Origin: JAUSIF01 sp963711595
GTDB taxonomy: Bacteria > Pseudomonadota > Alphaproteobacteria > Rhizobiales > Xanthobacteraceae
Length of the DNA stretch: 64,000 bases
NCBI GenBank assembly: GCA_963711595.1
Contig: CAVQER010000006.1
Location: forward strand, 62,001-126,000
Direction: 5' to 3'
The position numbers were made by a program, and so were the translations under genes. Every line of letters begins with the position of its first letter. Positions within the stretch are counted from its first letter, which is position 1. This document shows positions 18,622-27,576 of this stretch, piece after piece. The notes under the pieces were generated by a model. The model was not told the DNA's origin, searched no databases, and worked only from the letters and a program-made list of their open reading frames with translations.

Positions 18622-19377
18622 TTATTCGGCCGCCGTGCGCCGCGACCCCTCCACGCGCAGCGTCAAACCGGCCGCCTGCGTGTCGTCATAGAACGCCTTG
18701 ACCCCGTCGAGCGACAGCTGCTCGGCAGTCTTGGTTCCAAGGGCTGAGAGCTTCTTCAGGATGTCCGCGGGCGCCGTGATGATATGCGTCCCCATCTGGT
18801 CCGCCTCGATCACGTTCCACACTTCTCGCGTCGAAGCCCAGATCACCTCCACCTGTTTGGTCGAGCGCGCCGCGGAGACTGCCGTCTCAACGAGCGGCCT
18901 GTAGTCGATCCCGAGATCGGCCAATCGCCCCGCAAACACGGATACGCACCCTCCCGGGCCGCCCGCGAGCGCCGCAGTCGCTCGCTTGGCCTGCTCGACC
19001 GTGGTCACGACCGTGACGTTGATTTTCACGCCTTCGTTCGACAGCACGCGGATTGCTTCGATGAGCGACTCGCCCCTAGTGTTGATGACCGGAAGCTTGA
19101 CGTAGACGTTCTTGCCCCAGGTCGTGATGAGGCGTGCCTGCCCGACCATCTCTTCGATATTGTCCGAGATGACCTCGAACGAAATGTGCTTGTCCGGAAC
19201 CGCGGCAACCAGTTCGCGGGCATAGGATTCGTAGTCCTTCACCCCGGCCTTTTTCAGCAGCGACGGATTGGTGGTGAAGCCCGCGACGTAGTTGAGCTTC
19301 GCCATCTCGACGATCTGCGCTTTTTCCGCACCGTCGGTAAACAGCTTGATTTTCAACGAAGCAAGCGTGGTTGCCAT
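18622..19377 (-). CDS. transaldolase / fructose-6-phosphate aldolase-like protein
   Basis: This 251-residue TIM-barrel protein has the family's FTTNPSLLKKAG motif (residues 34-45) and the Schiff-base lysine in YVKLPVI (Lys94). SVFAGRLADLGIDY follows in the mid region. The length fits the shorter TalC/FSA-type branch. Transaldolases interconvert fructose-6-P, erythrose-4-P, sedoheptulose-7-P and glyceraldehyde-3-P. The gene is divergent from waaC, inside a heptose gene island. Sedoheptulose-7-P is the substrate of GmhA, so it may adjust precursor supply; that link is inference. Confidence 0.88.
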   Translation of the reverse strand: MATTLASLKIKLFTDGAEKAQIVEMAKLNYVAGFTTNPSLLKKAGVKDYESYARELVAAVPDKHISFEVISDNIEEMVGQARLITTWGKNVYVKLPVINTRGESLIEAIRVLSNEGVKINVTVVTTVEQAKRATAALAGGPGGCVSVFAGRLADLGIDYRPLVETAVSAARSTKQVEVIWASTREVWNVIEADQMGTHIITAPADILKKLSALGTKTAEQLSLDGVKAFYDDTQAAGLTLRVEGSRRTAAE

Positions 19378-19473
19378 GGCGAATCCGCCTTTCCCATCAG
19401 TGTGTCAGCTTGCGCCGGGCCCTTCAACCGCCTATGCGGACGCGCGGCCGAGTTCAAGGCTGGCGCGGGCTTC

Positions 19474-20421
19474 ATGCCGGAAATCCTGTTCATAAAAACG
19501 TCCTCGATGGGGGACATCCTGCATCACATGCCGGCCGTGACCGATGCGCGTAGCCGTTTTCCGGATGCGCGTATCAGTTGGGTCGTAGACGAACTCTACG
19601 CCCCCCTGGCGCGTCTGCACCCCGCGGTTGACCGTATCGTTCCCATCGCCGTTCGCCGTTGGCGCAGGAACTTGTTGACGGCGGGAACCTGGCTTGAAGG
19701 ACGAGCCGCCCTCCGCGAACTGCGCGACCGCTCTTACGACAAGATCATCGACACGCAAGGACTCGTCCGTACCGCGTTGATGACGAAACTTTTTCACGGC
19801 GAAAGTCACGGCTATGACGCCGAAAGCGTGCGTGAGCCGTTCGCCGCGCGCTTCTACGACGTGGCGCATACGGTCGGCTGGGATCTGCACGTCATCGCGC
19901 GCAACCGGACGCTCACCGGACGCGCGCTCGGCTACGAGCCATCCGGCACACCCGACTACGGTTTCGATCGGTCTCAGTTTCACGGCGGTGCGGGAAAACC
20001 CTACGCGATCATCTTCCACGCGACGGCCAAGAAAACGAAGGAATGGCCGGAGGGCCGCTGGCTTGAAGTCGGCCGGTCGCTCGCCGCGCGGGGTCTGGAC
20101 GTCGTGCTGCCGTGGGGCACCGCGGCGGAACGCGCGCGCAGTGAGCGGCTCGCGGCTGCAACTCCGAATGCGCGTGTGCCGGACCTCAAACCAATCCTTG
20201 AAGTGACGAAATTGATCGCCGGGGCGCGGCTCGTCGCCGGCGTCGATACCGGCTTCCTTCACATCGCCGCCGCACTCGGCGTGCCGGTTGTCGCGGTCTT
20301 CACCATCGTGAAATCGCATACGGCAATGCCGGTCGGCTCGGGCAAAGTTGAAATGGTCGGCGCGAAAAACGGATTGCCTGAAGTCCGCGACGTGCTCACG
20401 GCGGTCGATCGCCTTTTCTAA
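19474..20421 (+). CDS. waaC: lipopolysaccharide heptosyltransferase I
   Basis: This 315-residue GT9 glycosyltransferase adds the first heptose to Kdo in the LPS inner core. The start MPEILFIKTSSMGDILHHMPAVTD is the WaaC hallmark. IDTQGLVRTAL, AIIFHATAKKTKEWPEGRW and the ADP-heptose-binding segment GVDTGFLHIAAALGVPVVAVF follow in the usual order. The ATG at 19474 is chosen because this conserved N-terminus begins there. It converges on the CoA-transferase gene across a palindromic repeat. Confidence 0.93.
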   Translation: MPEILFIKTSSMGDILHHMPAVTDARSRFPDARISWVVDELYAPLARLHPAVDRIVPIAVRRWRRNLLTAGTWLEGRAALRELRDRSYDKIIDTQGLVRTALMTKLFHGESHGYDAESVREPFAARFYDVAHTVGWDLHVIARNRTLTGRALGYEPSGTPDYGFDRSQFHGGAGKPYAIIFHATAKKTKEWPEGRWLEVGRSLAARGLDVVLPWGTAAERARSERLAAATPNARVPDLKPILEVTKLIAGARLVAGVDTGFLHIAAALGVPVVAVFTIVKSHTAMPVGSGKVEMVGAKNGLPEVRDVLTAVDRLF

Positions 20422-20422
20422 T

Positions 20423-20482
20423 CCGCTCATTCCCGCGCAAGCGGGAATCCAGCTGGGTCCCCGCTTTCGCGGGGACGAACGG
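20423..20482. repeat. double-hairpin intergenic repeat, copy 1
   Basis: A 60-base element holds two perfect hairpins, ATTCCCGC/GCGGGAAT (20429-20448) and GTCCCCGC/GCGGGGAC (20457-20476). It starts directly after the waaC stop and ends before the convergent gene's stop. A near-identical inverted copy lies at 46905-46966, differing by one substitution and a two-base indel. It is a REP/BIME-like dispersed element that could also end transcription from both sides. Confidence 0.85.
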
Positions 20483-20489
20483 AGGTCGG

Positions 20490-21701
20490 CTAACGCCCGT
20501 CGACCGTCGCGCCTTCAGATTTCAGACTTTCAATCTCGGCGTCGCTCAGCCCGGCCTCACGCAGCACCTCGATGCTGTGCTCGCCGAGTCGCGGCGGATG
20601 CCGCGTGATCGCAAGCGCGCTCTCACTCCACTGACTTGGAATTCCGGTGAGGCGGATCGGCCCTTCGCTCGGGTGATTCATCTCGTGGAAAAATTCGACT
20701 GCTGCGAGATGGCGATCGTCGATCAGGTCGTTGAGGTCGTAAAGCGGCACGGCGGGGATATCGTTTTCGCCGAACAGCGCGAGCCACTCCGCCGTCGTGC
20801 GAGTCGCCATGATCTCGCCAAGGATCGCGTAGACCTCGGCATAGTGTTTCGTGCGCACCCCGTGATCCGACAGCCGCGCATCGGAGTTGAATTGCTCGAT
20901 CCGGCCAATCGCACGAAAAAACGTTTCCCATTCCTTATTGTTGTAGATGAGCACGCAGACGTATCCATCCTTCGTCGGATACGGTCTGCGATCTGGCGCC
21001 AGCATCCGCACATAGCCTGGCTTTCCGATGGCAGGCTCGAACGTTCGTCCGCCCATATGGTCGCCGAGCACGAGCTGCGCCACGCTCTCGAACATCGGCA
21101 CCTCGACCGCCTGCGCCACACCACTTCTTTCGCGGTGAACGAGCGCCGCAAGCACCGTATGCGCGGCGCTGATACCCATGATGCGGTCGACCACCGTCAA
21201 CGGCGTGTAGCGCGGGTCTTCCCCGCCGATCTCGGCCTGTAGCGCCGGAATGCCGGAGAGACCTTGCATGAGGTCGTCGTATGCGGGGCGTCCCGCGTAC
21301 GGGCCGTCCTCACGATAACCGATCAAACTCACATAGATCAGTCTCGCATTGCCGGTTCGCACGTCGCCTTCGCCGAGGCCTGCGCGCTTCATTGCCGCCG
21401 ACCGCACATTGTGGATGAACACGTCCGCGGTCTTGCACAAGCGCAAGAGCGCATCGCGTCCGGTTTTCCTCTTGATGTCGAGCACGACGCTGCGCTTGTT
21501 CCTGTTGGCCTGCAGAAACGCGGCGCCCATCGCCGGATTCCGCATCGGCGGCGCATAGCGCAGTATGTCGCCAACGGGCGATTCCACCTTGATCACGTCG
21601 GCGCCGTAGTCGGCGAGAATTTGCGTTGCGAACGGGCCCATCACGACCGTCGTCATGTCGACGATGCGAATACCCGCCAGCGGCCCCGACTTCTTGTTCA
21701 T
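20490..21701 (-). CDS. CaiB/BaiF family CoA-transferase
   Basis: This 403-residue family III CoA-transferase has the N-terminal LAGIRIVDMTTVVMGPFATQ and the VIKVESPVGD, LQANRNKRSVVLDIK and GYREDGPYAGRPAYDDLMQG segments. The last carries the catalytic Asp expected to form the acyl anhydride. It moves CoA between carboxylic acids; the substrate is unknown. ATG at 21701 is chosen because the family N-terminus begins there and it overlaps the waaF stop by four bases (ATGA), so translation is probably coupled. It is the last gene of the gmhA-gmhB-waaF unit, an unexpected partner for heptose genes. Confidence 0.9.
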   Translation of the reverse strand: MNKKSGPLAGIRIVDMTTVVMGPFATQILADYGADVIKVESPVGDILRYAPPMRNPAMGAAFLQANRNKRSVVLDIKRKTGRDALLRLCKTADVFIHNVRSAAMKRAGLGEGDVRTGNARLIYVSLIGYREDGPYAGRPAYDDLMQGLSGIPALQAEIGGEDPRYTPLTVVDRIMGISAAHTVLAALVHRERSGVAQAVEVPMFESVAQLVLGDHMGGRTFEPAIGKPGYVRMLAPDRRPYPTKDGYVCVLIYNNKEWETFFRAIGRIEQFNSDARLSDHGVRTKHYAEVYAILGEIMATRTTAEWLALFGENDIPAVPLYDLNDLIDDRHLAAVEFFHEMNHPSEGPIRLTGIPSQWSESALAITRHPPRLGEHSIEVLREAGLSDAEIESLKSEGATVDGR

Positions 21702-22726
21702 CGTTTCGATCCGGCGAGTGCGTTGCGCGCCGCCTCGTAAACTTGATCGACCGGTATGTCTTCGGTCGTCCGCCCCGTCACGTCCTCGTTCCCGCCACGC
21801 CATGGCGCTTCGATCGTCGCGGCGATCGGATTGAGAGGCGCCCAGTGCCACGGGCTGGTCGGGCCGAAAAGACCGACCGCGGGCGTGCCGATCGCCGCCG
21901 CCACATGCAACAGCCCGGAGTTGTTCGACACTGCCGCATCCGTCGCAGCGAGGGCGAGGATCGCATTGCGGAGGTCGTTTCCGGTGAGATCACGGGCGAA
22001 CTTCCCCTCGCCGGATATGAGGCTTGAGATCTCTTTTTCGCCCGGACCGCCAAGAACCCAGACCGCGATCCCGTCGGTCGCCAAGCGTCGAGCAAGTTCT
22101 GCGTATTTCGACTCCGGCCACCTTTTTCCCGGGCCGACCGCGCCGGGGCATAGCGCCACCACTCGTCGGCGCTCGTCAGTGATCGAATTGCGCCTGCGCC
22201 AGTCTTCGATCTCTTTTTTTAGGACGACGAGCTCGGGGAGCGGCCAGTCCGCTGGCTGTTGCTCGCGCGGAGGCAGAGCGAGCACCGCGCATTGATCAAT
22301 CATGCGCGGCAGCTCCTTTTCTCCGTACCGCACGTCGGTGAGGAGTCCGTAGCGCCACTCCCCGACAAAGCCGACCCGTTCTGGAATTCCGGCAAGAGCC
22401 GGCGCCAGCGCCGCTTTCCACTTGCGCGAGGTGATGATCGCTTTTCCGTAGGCTTCGGCTTTCAAGATCTCGGCCAACTGTCGATTCAAACCGAATGCCA
22501 GCGTTCCGCGTGGAATGTCGAAGACGACACCTTTCCGAACGCCGGGCATATAGTCGAGCAGCGGCGCGCAGAGCGTGGATGTGAGCACGTCGATCGGTCG
22601 CTGCGGCGTGCGCGAGCGAATAAGTTTCACGACTGAATGACAGCGCACGAAGTCACCGATCCAGACATAAGGCACGAGCAGGATTGGGCTTTGCTCCTCG
22701 TGCAGCTTGCGGTCCACTGCAATCAT
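21698..22726 (-). CDS. waaF: lipopolysaccharide heptosyltransferase II
   Basis: This 342-residue GT9 family enzyme adds the second inner-core heptose. It starts with a short extension, then ILLVPYVWIGDFVRCHSVVKLIR. VVALCPGAVGPGKRWPESKYAELARRL and the donor-binding AVSNNSGLLHVAAAIGTPAVGLFGPTSP lie in the C-terminal half. The PGA.GPAKRWP-type motif is the WaaF signature. The gene overlaps gmhB upstream by four bases and the CoA-transferase downstream by four, so the four genes form a tightly coupled operon. Confidence 0.9.
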   Translation of the reverse strand: MIAVDRKLHEEQSPILLVPYVWIGDFVRCHSVVKLIRSRTPQRPIDVLTSTLCAPLLDYMPGVRKGVVFDIPRGTLAFGLNRQLAEILKAEAYGKAIITSRKWKAALAPALAGIPERVGFVGEWRYGLLTDVRYGEKELPRMIDQCAVLALPPREQQPADWPLPELVVLKKEIEDWRRRNSITDERRRVVALCPGAVGPGKRWPESKYAELARRLATDGIAVWVLGGPGEKEISSLISGEGKFARDLTGNDLRNAILALAATDAAVSNNSGLLHVAAAIGTPAVGLFGPTSPWHWAPLNPIAATIEAPWRGGNEDVTGRTTEDIPVDQVYEAARNALAGSKR

Positions 22727-23244
22727 CGCTTTGCCAGCACTTCGCGCCGCACGAATTCTTCCAGGTTACCGCCCGTGAACAGGAGTCCGCGAATGCCGGC
22801 GGCGCGCGCGGCCTCCATATCGGCTTCCTTGTCGCCGATCAGCGCACTCCGCTCGCGCTCCACCGGCCATCGCTCCATGAGATCCAGGATCATTCCTGGT
22901 CCCGGCTTGCGCCAGTCGGACACGCGCCGGTATGCGTCGATCGTGCCCTCGGGGTGAAACGGACAGAAGCGGATGTCGTCGATACGGGCACCCGCACGCG
23001 CCAGTTCATCCGTCATGAACTCGTGCAGCGTGTACATGTCCTCGACTGCATACAACCCGCGCGCAATTCCTGACTGATTGGTGGCGACGAAAACATAGTA
23101 ACCCGCTTCGTTCAGCGCCCGCACTGCGGCGACCGCACCCTCGATCCACTGGAAATCCTCGCGTCGCGCCACGTACCCGTGGTCGACGTTCAGCACACCG
23201 TCACGATCGAAAAAGACGGCGGGCTTCCGCTCTCGTGTCGACAC
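22723..23244 (-). CDS. gmhB: D-glycero-D-manno-heptose 1,7-bisphosphate 7-phosphatase
   Basis: This 173-residue HAD-family phosphatase removes the C7 phosphate in ADP-heptose synthesis. The HAD motif FFDRDGVLN gives Asp13 and Asp15; TNQSGIARG and the later KPGPGMI and GDKEADMEAARAAGI segments complete it. FCPFHPEG is a shortened form of the usual Zn-binding loop. The start is a GTG that overlaps the gmhA stop by one base (TAGTG). It is the second gene of the leftward heptose operon. Confidence 0.93.
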   Translation of the reverse strand: MSTRERKPAVFFDRDGVLNVDHGYVARREDFQWIEGAVAAVRALNEAGYYVFVATNQSGIARGLYAVEDMYTLHEFMTDELARAGARIDDIRFCPFHPEGTIDAYRRVSDWRKPGPGMILDLMERWPVERERSALIGDKEADMEAARAAGIRGLLFTGGNLEEFVRREVLAKR

Positions 23245-23840
23245 TAGCGTCCGGCGCCGCCGAGGCGTCGCTCCACGAGTCCGCAGACGATATGCGCTAC
23301 CGTGATGTGGATCTGCTGGATTACGGGCGTCCGGTCCGAGGGCGCCGCAAGCAGTACGTCGCAGCGGTTCTTCATCTCGCCGCCCTTGCGTCCGGTGAAG
23401 CCGATCGTCACCACGCCCTTTGATCGAGCCGCATCCAGCGCCCTGAGGATGTTTGGCGATCGACCCGAGGTCGAGATCGCGACGAGCACGTCACCCTTGC
23501 TGCCGAGTCCTTTTACCTGTCGCTCGAACACCTGATCGTAGCCGTAGTCGTTTCCGATCGCGGTCAACACCGACGTGTCGGTCGTGAGCGCGATCGCCGG
23601 CAGCGGGGCGCGATCACTCTCAAAGCGCGACAGCAACTCACCGGCGATATGTTGTGCGTCGGCCGCGCTGCCGCCGTTGCCGCAAAGAAGGATCTTGCGT
23701 CCGGCCGTGAGCGCCTTCGCCATCTCATCCGTGATCGTCCGAAGCGTTTTCAGGAACTCCGGATCACCGCCCGCGGCCGCGAGCGCATCCAGCAACTCCT
23801 TGAGATAGCTGCGCGCGTAAGCGGTTTCCGCGTCGTCCAT
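23244..23840 (-). CDS. gmhA: phosphoheptose isomerase (sedoheptulose 7-phosphate isomerase)
   Basis: This SIS-domain protein of about 198 residues converts sedoheptulose-7-P to D-glycero-D-manno-heptose-7-P, the first committed step to ADP-heptose. It has LLCGNGGSAADAQHIAGELLSRF, AISTSGRSPNILRAL and the C-terminal IQQIHITVAHIVC. ATG at 23840 is preferred to 23873 because a GGGAGCAGGGG ribosome site lies just before it. It is the first gene of the operon and is divergent from hldD, with 130 bases between them. Confidence 0.94.
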   Translation of the reverse strand: MDDAETAYARSYLKELLDALAAAGGDPEFLKTLRTITDEMAKALTAGRKILLCGNGGSAADAQHIAGELLSRFESDRAPLPAIALTTDTSVLTAIGNDYGYDQVFERQVKGLGSKGDVLVAISTSGRSPNILRALDAARSKGVVTIGFTGRKGGEMKNRCDVLLAAPSDRTPVIQQIHITVAHIVCGLVERRLGGAGR

Positions 23841-23970
23841 CCCCTGCTCCCTCGACACGCGAGCGCCTAGCATTGGCGCATGCAGTGTGTCCAGATTTGC
23901 CGCGTTGCGCGCTTAACGGCGTGCCGGTAGAAGCGCGCGCCGGCTGCGAAATGCAGCGCGAGGGGCATTT

Positions 23971-24951
23971 ATGATCCTGGTCACCGGCGGCGCGGGCTTC
24001 ATCGGCTCGAACCTGGTCGCAAGCCTGAACGAGCGTGGCGTGACCGAAATCGCCGTCAACGACCATCTTGGTTCGGAGGCGAAGGAACGCAATCTCAAGC
24101 ATCGCCGCTATTCCGGCATCGTGGCCCTGGACGAACTCTTCCGTTGGCTCGAGGGCCGCAAGCTCGAGGCCGTCTTGCACATGGGCGCGATCTCCTCGAC
24201 CACCGAGACGGACGAAAATCTGATGATGACGGCGAATTTCGAGCTGCCGATGCGGCTGCTCGACTGGTGCTCGGCGACGCGCACGCCGTTGATCTACGCG
24301 TCATCCGCCGCGACCTACGGCGACGGCTCGAACGGATTCGACGACGATGATCGTCCCGAGGCGCTCGCACGGTTGCGCCCGCTCAATCTTTACGCACGCA
24401 GCAAGCAGCGCTTCGATCTTGCCGTCGTCGAGCGTGCGCGCGCCAAGGCGCCGATGCCTCCGCAATGGGCGGGCTTGAAGTTCTTCAACGTGTTCGGACC
24501 GAACGAGTACCACAAGGGTGATATGCGGAGCGTTCTCTGCAAGTCATTTCCCGATGCCAGAGACGGGCGCCCCATCCGTCTCTTTAAGTCAAACCGCCCC
24601 GGGATCCCTGACGGCGGTCAGGCGCGCGACTTCATCTATGTGCTCGATGCTGCGGCCGTCGTACTCTGGGTGCTCGAGCACCCGCGCGTGTCCGGCATTT
24701 ATAACGTCGGCACAGGCCAAGCCCGCAGCTTCAAGGATATGATGCTCGCGATGTCTAAAGCGCTGAATCGGGCGCCTGATATCGAGTATTTCGAGATGCC
24801 GGCGACACTGGCCGCTCAATATCAATACTTAACGCAGGCAAAGATGGAGCGCCTGCGCACCGCGGGTTACGATGCGCCCTTCACTCCGCTCGAAGCGGCC
24901 GTGGAGGACTATGTGACCCGTTTCCTGAGCCACTCCGACCCGTATCGCTGA
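23971..24951 (+). CDS. hldD: ADP-glyceromanno-heptose 6-epimerase
   Basis: This 326-residue short-chain epimerase has an N-terminal NADP site TGGAGFIGSNL (residues 5-15), catalytic region YASSAATYG, and the Tyr-x-x-x-Lys pair in NLYARSKQRFD. FFNVFGPNEYHKGDMRSV and RDFIYVLDAA are HldD signatures. It makes the ADP-L-glycero form used by WaaC and WaaF. It is first in a rightward operon, seven bases before hldE. Confidence 0.95.
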   Translation: MILVTGGAGFIGSNLVASLNERGVTEIAVNDHLGSEAKERNLKHRRYSGIVALDELFRWLEGRKLEAVLHMGAISSTTETDENLMMTANFELPMRLLDWCSATRTPLIYASSAATYGDGSNGFDDDDRPEALARLRPLNLYARSKQRFDLAVVERARAKAPMPPQWAGLKFFNVFGPNEYHKGDMRSVLCKSFPDARDGRPIRLFKSNRPGIPDGGQARDFIYVLDAAAVVLWVLEHPRVSGIYNVGTGQARSFKDMMLAMSKALNRAPDIEYFEMPATLAAQYQYLTQAKMERLRTAGYDAPFTPLEAAVEDYVTRFLSHSDPYR

Positions 24952-24958
24952 GCCTGTC

Positions 24959-26428
24959 ATGTTCGATTTCGAACGGCGATTGAGCGACCTTTCGCGCCAG
25001 AGCGTGCTCTGCGTCGGCGATGTCATGCTCGATCGCTACGTCTACGGCGAGGTTGCGCGCGTGTCACCGGAGGCACCGACCGTGGTGCTAGCCGCTCGTC
25101 GCGAGGACGTGACGCCGGGCGGCGCGGCCAACGTGGCGCTTAACGTCGCGGGACTTGGCGCACGCTGCGTGCTCGTCGGCGTGATCGGCGACGACGAGCC
25201 GGGTCGGATGTTGGTCGAGCGCCTTGCCAAGGCCGGCAAGGTTGAAACGCAACTCGTATCGGACAAGTCCCGGCCGACAACGATGAAGACGCGCTACGTG
25301 TCCGAGCATTACTCGACACACTTGTTGCGCGCCGATTGGGAAGACGCGCGCGCCCTCGAAACCGAGCGCGAGAACGAAGTTCTCGCGCGTGCCGTCGACG
25401 CGCTCGAAAAGTGCGGCGCGATCGTTCTTTCCGACTACGGAAAGGGCGTGCTGACGCAACGCGTGATCGAGCAATTGATCGCTGCGGCGACAAAGGCGAA
25501 GAAGCCCGTAGTCGTCGATCCGCAAGGGAACGACTATCGCATTTACCGCTTCGCCACCTTGGTCACACCGAACCGCGGCGAGCTTTCCCGCGCACTGAAT
25601 CGTGAGGTTCGCAGCGCGGAAGAAGTCGCGAGCGGCGCCGCCGAGCTGATCGAACGAGCCGACATAGGCGCGATCCTCGTGACGCGCAGCGAGGAAGGCA
25701 TGACGCTGGTCGAACGCAGCGAGGAGCCGGTGCACGTTCCGGCCTATCCCGTGAAAGTGCGCGACGTATCCGGAGCCGGTGACACGGTGACGGCAACAAT
25801 GGCGGCCATGCTCGCGATGGGCGCCGGCCTTGAGGCGGCGGCGCGAGCTGCGAACGCGGCCGCAGCCGTCGTCGTTGGCAAGCGCGGGACTGCGACCGTC
25901 TCCCTCGTCGAGTTGCGCACGATGCTTGTGCCCCCCGCCCTGCGCGCGTACGAGGAGAAGCTCGCACTCGACCCGAAGGCGATGGACGAGCGGCTGAACG
26001 AATGGCGCCGTGCGGGCTTGCGGATCGGCTTCACCAATGGATGCTTCGATCTGTTGCACCCCGGCCACCTGAAGGTGCTCGCTGAGGCGCGCGCCGCTTG
26101 CGACCGTCTCGTCGTAGGCCTCAACGGCGACGCCTCCACGCGCCGGCTGAAGGGCGATGGTCGCCCGATCCAGGACGAAGTCTCACGCGCGCAATTGCTT
26201 GCCGCACTCGAGGCAGTCGATCTCGTCGCCATCTTCGATGAGGACACGCCGCTCGAATTGATCCGTCGCGTTCGACCGCAGGTTCTCGTGAAGGGCGGCG
26301 ACTACACGAAGGACCAGGTTGTGGGCCGGGAGATCGTCGAAGCTTCTGGCGGCGAAGTCGTACTCGTGGAACTTCTCCCCGAACGCAGCACCACGCGACT
26401 CGTCGCGCGCTCGAAAAAGCAAGGCTAA
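24959..26428 (+). CDS. hldE: bifunctional heptose 7-phosphate kinase / heptose 1-phosphate adenylyltransferase
   Basis: This 489-residue fusion has an N-terminal ribokinase-type kinase (about 1-330), with GDVMLDRYVYGEVARVSPEAP and the anion-hole GAGDTVTATMA, and a C-terminal nucleotidyltransferase (about 350-489), with FTNGCFDLLHPGHLKVL (the HxGH site) and GLNGDAST. The kinase phosphorylates C1 and the transferase adds AMP to give ADP-heptose. With gmhA, gmhB and hldD the pathway is complete in this window. Confidence 0.96.
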   Translation: MFDFERRLSDLSRQSVLCVGDVMLDRYVYGEVARVSPEAPTVVLAARREDVTPGGAANVALNVAGLGARCVLVGVIGDDEPGRMLVERLAKAGKVETQLVSDKSRPTTMKTRYVSEHYSTHLLRADWEDARALETERENEVLARAVDALEKCGAIVLSDYGKGVLTQRVIEQLIAAATKAKKPVVVDPQGNDYRIYRFATLVTPNRGELSRALNREVRSAEEVASGAAELIERADIGAILVTRSEEGMTLVERSEEPVHVPAYPVKVRDVSGAGDTVTATMAAMLAMGAGLEAAARAANAAAAVVVGKRGTATVSLVELRTMLVPPALRAYEEKLALDPKAMDERLNEWRRAGLRIGFTNGCFDLLHPGHLKVLAEARAACDRLVVGLNGDASTRRLKGDGRPIQDEVSRAQLLAALEAVDLVAIFDEDTPLELIRRVRPQVLVKGGDYTKDQVVGREIVEASGGEVVLVELLPERSTTRLVARSKKQG

Positions 26429-26523
26429 CGCTTCGTTACTTCATTAATCGGCAATTGTCGAAATCGCCAAAACCAAACGAAAGCCAGACCGTATAAACAG
26501 GTGCTAATCGCGGAGAACCGCCC

Positions 26524-27516
26524 ATGGCCATCCTCGTCACTGGTGGAGCCGGCTACATCGGCAGCCACATGGTACTTGCCCTCGTCGACGCCGGCGAGGA
26601 CGTGGTCGTGCTTGACGATCTTTCCACGGGCGTACGAGGCGCCGTGTCACCAGGGGCGCGGCTCGTCGTGGGCGACGTTGCCGACACGCCACTGGTCCGG
26701 CGCGTGATTGCCGATCATGAAGTAGAGGAGATCATCCACTTCGCGGCAAAGATCGTTGTCCCCGATTCCGTCGTGGACCCGCTTGGCTATTATCTTTCGA
26801 ATACAGTGAAGTCGCGCGCATTGCTCGCCGCTGCGACCGAGGCACGCGTTCCCCGCTTCGTCTTCTCCTCGACTGCAGCCGTTTACGGAATGCCGAAGGA
26901 GAATCCTGTCGGCGAGGACGCGCCTGCCCTGCCGATCTCGCCCTACGGCTCCTCGAAGCTCATGACCGAATGGATGTTGCGCGATACGGCCGTCGCCAGC
27001 GATTTCAGATACGTCGCGCTTCGCTATTTCAACGTCGCCGGAGCCGATCCCGCCGGACGCGCGGGCCAGTCCTCGTCTACGGCGACGCATCTGATCAAGG
27101 TCGCGGTCGAACTCGCGCTCGGCAAGCGCACGCAAATGGAAGTCTTCGGCACCGACTACCCGACTCCGGATGGCACCGGTGTCCGCGACTACATCCACGT
27201 GACGGATCTCGTTGCCGCGCATCTCGATGCACTTCGACACCTGCGCCGGGGCGGAGCAAACCTGGTGCTGAACTGTGGTTATGGCAGCGGCCATTCCGTC
27301 CTGCAGGTGCTTGCGGCCGTGAAGCGCCTCACGGGCGTCGAGCTCAACGTAAAAATGGCCCCGCGTCGGGCCGGCGACCCCGCGATGCTGGTTGCCCGCG
27401 CCGATCGTATTCGGCGTGATCTCGCATGGCAGCCGCAGCATGACGATCTCGAGATGATCGTCCGGCACTCGCTCGAATGGGAACGTAAGCTTCCGAAAAA
27501 GACGCTGGCCGCGTAG
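26524..27516 (+). CDS. galE: UDP-glucose 4-epimerase
   Basis: This 330-residue extended SDR has the N-terminal NAD motif VTGGAGYIGSHM, catalytic FSSTAAVYG and YGSSKLMTE (Tyr-x-x-x-Lys), and the GalE markers RYFNVAGADPAGR and GTDYPTPDGTGVRDYIHV. It interconverts UDP-glucose and UDP-galactose for surface polysaccharide. It follows hldE by about 95 bases and precedes ugd on the same strand. Confidence 0.93.
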   Translation: MAILVTGGAGYIGSHMVLALVDAGEDVVVLDDLSTGVRGAVSPGARLVVGDVADTPLVRRVIADHEVEEIIHFAAKIVVPDSVVDPLGYYLSNTVKSRALLAAATEARVPRFVFSSTAAVYGMPKENPVGEDAPALPISPYGSSKLMTEWMLRDTAVASDFRYVALRYFNVAGADPAGRAGQSSSTATHLIKVAVELALGKRTQMEVFGTDYPTPDGTGVRDYIHVTDLVAAHLDALRHLRRGGANLVLNCGYGSGHSVLQVLAAVKRLTGVELNVKMAPRRAGDPAMLVARADRIRRDLAWQPQHDDLEMIVRHSLEWERKLPKKTLAA

Positions 27517-27576
27517 TTCTGGCCGCTTGCCCGCACCCTCCTGCCGTGCGAAATCCGTTGGAAGGGGTTTCTCCGT

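Noticed and set aside
26456..26497. Promoter for galE (TATAAA at 26492-26497)
   Set aside because: No acceptable -35 box lies at 16-18 bases from it, so I cannot support it.
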